A DNA stretch of 10,572 nucleotides from CAZPZZ01 sp964591245 (GTDB lineage Bacteria > Acidobacteriota > Vicinamibacteria > Vicinamibacterales > UBA8438): assembly GCA_964591245.1 (NCBI GenBank), contig CAZPZZ010000142.1:1-10572 (forward strand). The letters run 5' to 3'. Below, piece by piece: positions 5,379-10,572 of this stretch. How positions within the stretch are numbered: the stretch's first letter is position 1; the number at the start of each line of letters is the position of its first letter. The translations under genes were made by a program, and so were the position numbers. Below the pieces are notes generated by a model that did no database searches, had not been told where the DNA came from, and saw only the letters and a program-made list of their open reading frames with translations.

Positions 5379-7207
5379 TCCGACTCCGGGAGTGCAAACA
5401 CGAAAATGTTGCTGCCACTACTCGGGCGAAGTTCGGGTGTCATGGCGCTCCATCGTGACGCATTGCCACCAGTCCCCGTTCCGGCGACGACGTACTGACG
5501 TCCGTCGACCGCGTATGTCACAGGGAAGCCGCTTACAGGGGAGCCGAGGTTGACCTCCCAGAGGATGGCGCCCGTTGAATCATCATGCGCGCGGAACCGC
5601 CCGTTCACATCGCCACCGAAGACGATCCCTCCGCCGGTGACCACCAGGGACATCGTGGCCGCTCGCTGCTCGTAGATCCATGCGGTTTCTCCCGTTTCGG
5701 CCGAAATAGCGTGGATGCTTCCGAGTTGATTGGTGCCTGGTGCTAACTCGTTCCGCATGCTCAGGCTGTAGAGAGAGCGTCCACTGTCATCGAGTGGGGC
5801 CATGCGGGCGCAGGCGTTCCGGAGGGGCATGTACATCATATTCGTGCGAGGGCTATAGGCACCGGCCTCCCAGTCCTTTCCACCCATCGCGGTTGGGCAC
5901 GCCAAGACTTCCTGGCCAAATCCTCCGAAGACGACTTCGGTGTTTTCCGATACTGCGCCCGTGGCACCGTCGATGTCCGAGACGACGTTCTGCACCACGG
6001 TTGGGGTGGCCCAGAGGAACTCGCCAGTCTCTCGGTCGAGTGTATAGACGATACCGGTTTTCCCGGGGATGCCGGTCATGACGCGGCGTCTCTCGTTTGG
6101 CTGTAAACGCGGGTTGATCCAGCTCACGACTGTCGGATCCGGACGAACGATCGTGTCTACCAGGATCCGCTCGAAGGGGTGATCGAGGTCCCAGTGATCG
6201 TTGAGGTGCTGGTAATACCAGATGATTTCGCCAGTATCCGCATCGAGGGCCAGTGTCGAGTTGTGGTAGAGGTGTTTATTGTCTGTACCGCCGACCATGA
6301 ACTTCGGCGCCGGAGAGGTGACGGACGTTCCGATGTAGAGCAGATTTAGCGTAGGGTCGAAACTTGGCGCCATCCAGGTGCCCACGTGTCGGCGTTCTTC
6401 AAAGGGGACGTCACCCCACGTGTCGTCACCCGGCTCTCCTGGAGCCGGTATGGTGCGGCGGCGCCAGAGTTCCTCACCGGTGTTCGCGTCGTGCGCCGTG
6501 ATGACACAGGCGTCCGGTCCCCCCACGGGCATACAACTCCGGCCAGAGATGACTTTGCCGTTGGCGATAATCGGCCCTGAACTTTGATTGGCTGGATGCA
6601 CCCGGTAGTCGAGAATCTGGGTTTCCCAGACGAGTTCGCCGGTCGTGGCGTCGAGCGCAAACACAAATTCGTCTACGCTGGTGTCGATGATGAGGTTGTC
6701 GTAGATCGCGAGATTACGGTTGGTTGTACAAACACCTGGCATGATTCGTTCACAGACGTCCTCAGGGAGATCACGACGATACTCCCAGATGAGGTCTCCC
6801 GTCACGGCGTCGATAGCCTGGATGACGTCGTTCGGATTTGGCATGTACAACACGCCGGCGTAGATCAGCGGGGTGCCTTGTTGCCGCCCCGGGCTGTTGA
6901 GCGCGCGTGACCACACCAGGCGCAGACCGTTGACGTTCTCGCGGGTAATCTGTTCAAGCGGACTATAGCCCCAACCGTCGAGCGTGCGCCGCCACATGAG
7001 CCAATCGTCGTCCGAGGGGGCTTGCAGCACCGCATCGGTCACGGGAACGAACTCTTCCGGGGCTTGGGCGTTCAGAGGGGGGCGAGTGACCGTGGAGGTT
7101 ATGGCGATGGTGACGATGAGGGAAACCATGCAGGACGCGCGGTTGATGGCACGGGCGTGGTTACATGCGGATGAAGAGAGGGGCAGGGCTGCGCTGGTAC
7201 TCGGCAT
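5375..7207 (-). CDS. PQQ-binding-type beta-propeller dehydrogenase (quinoprotein alcohol dehydrogenase-like)
   Basis: A 610-residue exported eight-bladed propeller of the PQQ-dependent alcohol dehydrogenase superfamily, which oxidises alcohols in the periplasm and passes electrons to a c-type cytochrome. Seven tryptophan docking motifs (AxDxxTGxxxW) are seen at about 131, 184, 238, 320, 389, 500 and 540. The catalytic segment NDHWDLD (336-342) supplies the Asp base (340) and a second Asp two residues later (342), the pattern seen in lanthanide-type enzymes. The vicinal Cys-Cys that normally caps PQQ is missing. Instead the mature protein has six separated cysteines (152, 160, 225, 234, 437, 466), which may form other disulfides. 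No haem-c domain is fused. The signal peptide has a long n-region, with cleavage near residue 47 (LNA-QA). The ATG at 7205-7207 is preferred over upstream codons because TAGGAG (7215-7220) lies 7 nt before it. First gene of the minus-strand operon. The fold is certain; cofactor and substrate are inferred. Confidence 0.88.
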   Translation of the reverse strand: MPSTSAALPLSSSACNHARAINRASCMVSLIVTIAITSTVTRPPLNAQAPEEFVPVTDAVLQAPSDDDWLMWRRTLDGWGYSPLEQITRENVNGLRLVWSRALNSPGRQQGTPLIYAGVLYMPNPNDVIQAIDAVTGDLIWEYRRDLPEDVCERIMPGVCTTNRNLAIYDNLIIDTSVDEFVFALDATTGELVWETQILDYRVHPANQSSGPIIANGKVISGRSCMPVGGPDACVITAHDANTGEELWRRRTIPAPGEPGDDTWGDVPFEERRHVGTWMAPSFDPTLNLLYIGTSVTSPAPKFMVGGTDNKHLYHNSTLALDADTGEIIWYYQHLNDHWDLDHPFERILVDTIVRPDPTVVSWINPRLQPNERRRVMTGIPGKTGIVYTLDRETGEFLWATPTVVQNVVSDIDGATGAVSENTEVVFGGFGQEVLACPTAMGGKDWEAGAYSPRTNMMYMPLRNACARMAPLDDSGRSLYSLSMRNELAPGTNQLGSIHAISAETGETAWIYEQRAATMSLVVTGGGIVFGGDVNGRFRAHDDSTGAILWEVNLGSPVSGFPVTYAVDGRQYVVAGTGTGGNASRWSAMTPELRPSSGSNIFVFALPESE

Positions 7208-7417
7208 GGCATCGCTCCTAGAACACTCGATGGTAGAGGCGGCCAGCGTATCGCAGGTGCAGCGGCGGTTCAACGACGTCTTGGCGAGCCGGTCCTGAGA
7301 GCGCCGGGGCGTTCTTCCTTCCGGGAGCGGCTACCTCGTCCGGGGTGTTTCCGGATCCGCAACCTAGGGTATCGTGTTGACAGAATCTTGCAGGATCGGG
7401 GCAGGAGGCCCCACGAC
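7208..7417. promoter_or_regulatory. Divergent intergenic region driving both gene sets
   Basis: These 210 bp separate the minus-strand dehydrogenase operon from the plus-strand amidohydrolase set, so both promoters should lie here. A weak minus-strand candidate is TTGAAC (7268-7273) with TACGCT (7245-7250) at 17-bp spacing, 38 bp upstream of the start codon; the match to consensus is poor. A perfect TTGACA on the plus strand (7377-7382) has no -10 partner. Shine-Dalgarno sites are present at each end (7215-7220 minus, 7403-7408 plus). No clear operator palindrome was found. Confidence 0.4.
7403..7408 (+). promoter_or_regulatory. Shine-Dalgarno AGGAGG setting the amidohydrolase start
   Basis: A full AGGAGG lies 9 nt before the ATG at 7418 (and 12 nt before the next ATG at 7421). 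It rules out the in-frame TTG at 7388, which lies upstream of it, and places the start directly ahead of the twin-arginine signal. Confidence 0.75.
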
Positions 7418-8611
7418 ATGATGAACCGCCGTCAGTTCGTCTATGCCGCCGCAGGGAGTATCGCGGCCCTTTCTCGTTCTACGTCTACGCCGCTCTTCGC
7501 GCAGGGCTACGATCTCGTGGTCAAGGGGGGGCGTGTGATCGATCCCTCCTTGCGGGTCAACGCGATCCGGGATCTGGCTATCATCGGCGACCGTATCGTG
7601 GCGGTGGAACCAGATCTAGATTCTGGGGGCGCAGAAGTGATTGATGCACGTGGGCGGCTGGTCGTGCCCGGGTTTCTCGATGTGCATACGCATTACGCGC
7701 GCGACGCCGAGGGGCCATTGATCTGCCTGGAAGAAGGCGTGACCGGGTGGATTGATGCAGGATCTGAGGGGGCGGACGAGATCGACCGTCGCGTGGAGAT
7801 TGCTCAATCGGCTCCCCAGGTGGCGCGGGTAATGGTCAACATCGGGCGCGCCGGCATTTTGCCTGATGGTGACACGATGGATCTTGCGCTCGCCGACGTG
7901 CAGGCGGCCAAGGCTGCGATCGCCAGGCATCCCGGAACGATCGTCGGGGTGAAAGCTCGGTTATCTCGTAACGTGGCTGTGGACGACGCGGAGGTGTTGC
8001 GGCGTACGCAAGAAGTGGCCTCGTCCTTCGATCTTCCGGTGATGATTCATATGGGGCAGACGGTTTCTCCCCTGGCCGAGCTCGTCGACTTGCTGAAGCC
8101 GGGCGACATCGTGACCCACATGTTTGCCCCGCCACCGAATAGCATCGTTGATGACAGCGGACATGTGTTGCCGGAGGTGTTGGCTGCGCGGCGTCGCGGT
8201 GTCTGGTTTGATGTCGCCAACGGTCGAACGGGCCATCTCCGGTGGGATACCTTCGACAGCATCATGGAAGCTGGTTTTTGGCCCGACACAATTTCGACAG
8301 ATGGGAACACGACAAGTCGCGCGGCCGAGAGCGTTATTGATTTTCCCAATGTGCTATCGAAGTTCTTGAATTTTGGCATGACCATTGACGACGTGGTGGC
8401 GAGAGCGACCGTTAATGCCTCGCGGCTGTTCCCCGTCTTTCGTGACCGAGGCACGCTCAATGTGGGAGCGCCCGCCGACGTGGCGCTTCTGGAGTTGCGA
8501 GAGGGGACGTTTGAGTTCGTTGACAACTACGGCAATATCCGGACCGGAAGACGGCGGTTGTTCCCCAGCGGGACGATTCTTGGCGGACAACAGATTTCGC
8601 GCCGCGCGTAA
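7418..8611 (+). CDS. Tat-exported amidohydrolase/deacetylase-family metallohydrolase
   Basis: A 397-residue amidohydrolase-superfamily enzyme of the group often named amidohydrolase/deacetylase family metallohydrolase (EF_0837-like), with a binuclear metal centre for hydrolysing amide, imide or ester bonds. Numbering from ATG 7418, the expected ligands are all present: VHTH (His90, His92), the lysine that would be carboxylated in GVKARLS (Lys179), IHMGQT (His211), VTHMFA (His234) and STDG (Asp295). The N-terminus MMNRRQFVYAAAGSIAAL is a twin-arginine signal, with probable cleavage near LFA-QG (28/29), so the enzyme is exported folded with its metals. It is read divergently from the dehydrogenase operon and is followed 11 bp later by the sulfatase gene, so these two are very likely co-transcribed. 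Relatives include N-acyl-amino-acid deacetylases and selenium-metabolism-linked dihydroorotase-like enzymes; the substrate here cannot be told from sequence. Confidence 0.88.
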   Translation: MMNRRQFVYAAAGSIAALSRSTSTPLFAQGYDLVVKGGRVIDPSLRVNAIRDLAIIGDRIVAVEPDLDSGGAEVIDARGRLVVPGFLDVHTHYARDAEGPLICLEEGVTGWIDAGSEGADEIDRRVEIAQSAPQVARVMVNIGRAGILPDGDTMDLALADVQAAKAAIARHPGTIVGVKARLSRNVAVDDAEVLRRTQEVASSFDLPVMIHMGQTVSPLAELVDLLKPGDIVTHMFAPPPNSIVDDSGHVLPEVLAARRRGVWFDVANGRTGHLRWDTFDSIMEAGFWPDTISTDGNTTSRAAESVIDFPNVLSKFLNFGMTIDDVVARATVNASRLFPVFRDRGTLNVGAPADVALLELREGTFEFVDNYGNIRTGRRRLFPSGTILGGQQISRRA

Positions 8612-8622
8612 CGGGGAGGTTC

Positions 8623-10155
8623 ATGCGAAAGCGGTTGATGTTGTGGGGGAGCGTGTTCCTCGGTGTTGTTGTCTTCGCCAGTTGGCCCAGGGCCGGCCAG
8701 GGAGGAGACCGCCCAAACATTATCTTGCTCATGGGCGATGACCATGGCTGGGAGGAGACCGGGTATAACGGGCACGCGCATTTACAGACGCCCGTACTCG
8801 ATGAGATGGCGGCCAGCGGACTCCGGTTTGACCGATTTTACGCTGGCCATCCGTCGTGCTCACCTACGCGTGGGAGTGTGCTGACTGGCCGTCACCCGGT
8901 CCGATACGGGACGTTTGCGCCCAATTGGTCGATCCGCCCGGAGGAGACAACACTCGCGCACGTGTTGGGGACAGTCGGGTACGCCACCGCGCATTTCGGG
9001 AAGTGGCATGTGGGACCGGTCAAGGCGACATCGCCGACAAATCCTGGGGCAATGGGGTTTGGTCAGTGGCTGTCGCATGACAACTTCTTCGAGTTGGATC
9101 CGGTCCTGTCCCGCGACGGGGGAACGCCGGAGCGGTTTGAGGGAGAGAGTTCGGATGTCCTCATTGACGAGGCGATCCGATTTATCGATCGGGCGGCAGA
9201 CCAGGACACTCCGTTTCTGGCTGTCGTATGGTTTGGCTCCCCCCACGAGCCGTACAGCGGTTTGGCGGAGGATCTTGCCGCCTACGACAATTTACCCGAA
9301 CGGTATGGCGAATCCATTGTCACGCTCACATCGAACGAGACGGGCAACCCCATCCGGCGTCCACTCCGGGAGGTGCTCCGTGAGCGGTATGCGGAGATCA
9401 CGGCGATGGATCGAGCAATCGGACGTCTGCGACGTCATCTGGATCGTGCAGGATTGAGGGATGACACCTTGCTTTGGTACAAGGGCGATAACGGGACGCC
9501 ACCGAGTGGCGTGGCGGACATGCCGTTGCGGGGACAGAAAGGCACAATGTACGAAGGTGGGATTCGCGTGCCCGGTCTTCTCGAGTGGCCGGCCCGTGTC
9601 TCGGCGCCGCGGGTGACCGACGTGCCGGCGGTGACCAGTGACATTCTTCCCACACTTGCTGGGCTGGCGGGTGCGGCGTTGCCTGAACGACCGCTGGATG
9701 GAATCAGTCTCGTTCCGCTGCTCAACGGTATGATGCCAACGCGGCCGGAACCGATCTTCTTCTGGAGCTTCAATATCGATGGTCTGGAGGGGAGGTCGCT
9801 CGAACCGTACATCGATCCGGAGCAGCAGGAAGGCACGACACCGCTGGTCAAGTTGATGGACGGAATTTCTACCCGGATTTTTCAGAACGTTCGCTTTTCG
9901 GCAATTCAGGCGCGTGACTTCGCCGGTACTCGGGTCATCATGGACGGTGATTACAAGTTGGTGGTCCGGGGCGAAGAGGCTTCTGCCTCGGAGCTGTTCG
10001 ACCTGCGGGGGGACCCGTCAGAGACTCGCGACTTGACGGTGGATGAACCTGAGGTTGTGGCCAGGATGCAGCGCCAGTTGCGCGAATGGCAGCAGTCGGT
10101 GCTGCAGAGTCTGACTGGAGCGGACTACGACCGCGAGACGGTGGCGTCGCCTTGA
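8623..10155 (+). CDS. Exported type I (formylglycine) sulfatase
   Basis: A 510-residue sulfatase of the arylsulfatase/alkaline-phosphatase superfamily, removing sulfate from an organic sulfate ester. Seen in order: signal peptide (1 to about 27, MRKRLMLWGSVFLGVVVFAS), the metal-binding NIILLMGDDHGW (Asp39, Asp40), the activation motif PSCSPTRGSVLTGRHP in which Cys79 would be oxidised to formylglycine, GKWHVG (126-131), SPHEPY (206-211), the second metal site GDNG (288-291, usually SDNG) and RGQKGTMYEGGIRVP with Lys306. A C-terminal sub-domain (about 440-500, GDYKLVVRG and ELFDLRGDPSETRDL) completes the fold, so it is full length. The activating formylglycine-generating enzyme is not in the window. 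GGGGAGG (8613-8619) sits only 3 nt from the ATG, an unusually short spacing, but this start gives a clean signal peptide. The gene lies 11 bp after the amidohydrolase gene, implying an operon. Substrate (polysaccharide, aryl sulfate or other) not resolved. Confidence 0.93.
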   Translation: MRKRLMLWGSVFLGVVVFASWPRAGQGGDRPNIILLMGDDHGWEETGYNGHAHLQTPVLDEMAASGLRFDRFYAGHPSCSPTRGSVLTGRHPVRYGTFAPNWSIRPEETTLAHVLGTVGYATAHFGKWHVGPVKATSPTNPGAMGFGQWLSHDNFFELDPVLSRDGGTPERFEGESSDVLIDEAIRFIDRAADQDTPFLAVVWFGSPHEPYSGLAEDLAAYDNLPERYGESIVTLTSNETGNPIRRPLREVLRERYAEITAMDRAIGRLRRHLDRAGLRDDTLLWYKGDNGTPPSGVADMPLRGQKGTMYEGGIRVPGLLEWPARVSAPRVTDVPAVTSDILPTLAGLAGAALPERPLDGISLVPLLNGMMPTRPEPIFFWSFNIDGLEGRSLEPYIDPEQQEGTTPLVKLMDGISTRIFQNVRFSAIQARDFAGTRVIMDGDYKLVVRGEEASASELFDLRGDPSETRDLTVDEPEVVARMQRQLREWQQSVLQSLTGADYDRETVASP

Positions 10156-10181
10156 ATCATCGATCGCGGGCGCGCTACACT
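10152..10181 (+). promoter_or_regulatory. Candidate sigma70-type promoter before the cytochrome gene
   Basis: TTGAAT (10152-10157) and TACACT (10176-10181) are separated by 18 bp, each matching consensus at 4 of 6 positions, and lie just upstream of the gene starting at 10205. The -35 box overlaps the sulfatase stop codon. The cytochrome gene could equally be read through from the sulfatase, since the gap is only 49 bp. Confidence 0.3.
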
Positions 10182-10204
10182 GGCTCATCAATTGTGAGGG
10201 TGCA

Positions 10205-10572
10205 ATGAAGGCGATGACCGCGGTCGGCGCAGCGTGGGCGACCTGGGCGCTGGTGGGCAGTTTGTGCCATACCGCCTCGGCTGGCCAGCGTGATGGACCG
10301 GGGGCGACTGCGTTGTCATCGGATTCCAATCAGGTGATACGACGTAGTTGTGTGGGGTGTCACAATGACCGCACCTTGAGAGGTAATCTGTCTCTCGAGC
10401 AGTTTGATGTGAACGCTGCGGCGAGCAATGCTGATGTTGCCGAGCGAATGGTCCGCAAACTTCGAGCGGGCATGATGCCGCCGCCCAGCGCACGACCACC
10501 GAGTAGTGAAGCCCTGCTGGCCCTGGTCGACCGGCTTGAGCAGGAACTCGATGTGTCAGCTGCCGCGTCGCC
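10205..10572 (+). CDS. DUF1592-class planctomycete-type c-type cytochrome protein, N-terminal part only
   Basis: The frame from ATG 10205 stays open to the window end, giving 122 residues of a larger protein. Residues 1-26 form a signal peptide (ATWALVGSLCHTASA). A haem-c motif CVGCH follows at 49-53, then the conserved region LRGNLSLEQFDV and ERMVRKLRAGMMPP (80-93), ending with LVDRLEQELD. This arrangement, CxxCH plus the RKLRAGMMPP motif about 30 residues later, is typical of the N-terminus of large DUF1587/DUF1592-domain proteins abundant in Planctomycetota and Acidobacteriota, whose function is not established. GAGGG (10196-10200) lies 4 nt before the ATG. It would be periplasmic with covalently bound haem and could be an electron carrier in the neighbourhood of the dehydrogenase, but that link is speculation. 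The C-terminal DUF domains lie outside the window. Confidence 0.85.
   Translation, partial: MKAMTAVGAAWATWALVGSLCHTASAGQRDGPGATALSSDSNQVIRRSCVGCHNDRTLRGNLSLEQFDVNAAASNADVAERMVRKLRAGMMPPPSARPPSSEALLALVDRLEQELDVSAAAS

Noticed and set aside
7208..7273. Upstream start for the dehydrogenase, giving 632 residues
   Set aside because: The TAGGAG at 7215-7220 lies 7 nt before the ATG at 7207, and the extra 22 residues contain Cys/Arg-rich sequence unlike a signal peptide.
7377..7382. Perfect TTGACA as a -35 box for the amidohydrolase gene
   Set aside because: The -10 position 16-18 bp on holds the Shine-Dalgarno region with no TATAAT-like hexamer, and a start there would leave almost no leader.
7388..7417. 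TTG start at 7388 for the amidohydrolase
   Set aside because: It lies upstream of the strong AGGAGG that serves the ATG at 7418, and the Tat signal begins right after that ATG.
1..10572. tRNA, rRNA, CRISPR array, insertion sequence, phage or toxin-antitoxin genes
   Set aside because: Looked for by eye on both strands: no spaced direct repeats, no transposase or integrase motifs and no T-loop/anticodon arrangement were seen.

Overview
The window is moderately GC-rich bacterial DNA from a Gram-negative organism. Almost every enzyme encoded carries a Sec or Tat export signal. The mix is typical of environmental Acidobacteriota (Vicinamibacteria-like) or Planctomycetota-like heterotrophs: a PQQ-type beta-propeller dehydrogenase, a D-aminoacylase, an NHL/PAL-like propeller, a Tat-exported amidohydrolase, a sulfatase and a planctomycete-type cytochrome (DUF1592 class). 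This taxonomic guess rests on gene content only; no rRNA or marker gene is present.

Layout. (1) 1-561 (+): the C-terminal part of a STAS-domain (anti-sigma-antagonist-like) protein, overlapping tail-to-tail by 14 bp with (2) 548-1285 (-): a cyclic-nucleotide-binding plus FHA domain fusion protein. These two are cytoplasmic signalling genes. (3) 1286-1732: a non-coding gap with two strong inverted repeats and a 9-G tract. (4) 7207 down to 1733 (-): an exported catabolic gene set read in the order PQQ-type dehydrogenase, PAL-like NHL propeller, D-aminoacylase-family amidohydrolase, then after a 137-bp gap a Tat-exported dienelactone hydrolase. The first three overlap at their stop/start codons (ATGA, then TAATG), so they are almost certainly one translationally coupled operon. 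(5) 7208-7417: a divergent control region. (6) 7418 onward (+): a Tat-exported amidohydrolase/deacetylase-family metallohydrolase, 11 bp later a type I sulfatase, then a DUF1592-class c-type cytochrome protein cut by the window end.

How they may work together (inference). Both arms encode envelope enzymes that open amide/imide, ester/lactone and sulfate-ester bonds, and the dehydrogenase could oxidise alcohols or hydroxylated products. The combination looks like an extracytoplasmic degradation locus for an unknown N-acylated, amidated or sulfated organic substrate. The point most worth testing is the tight coupling of a PAL-like propeller (PAL cleaves peptidyl-alpha-hydroxyglycine) with a D-aminoacylase homologue and a dehydrogenase. 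All three have non-canonical residues at active-site positions. No CRISPR array, tRNA, rRNA, insertion sequence or phage gene was seen.
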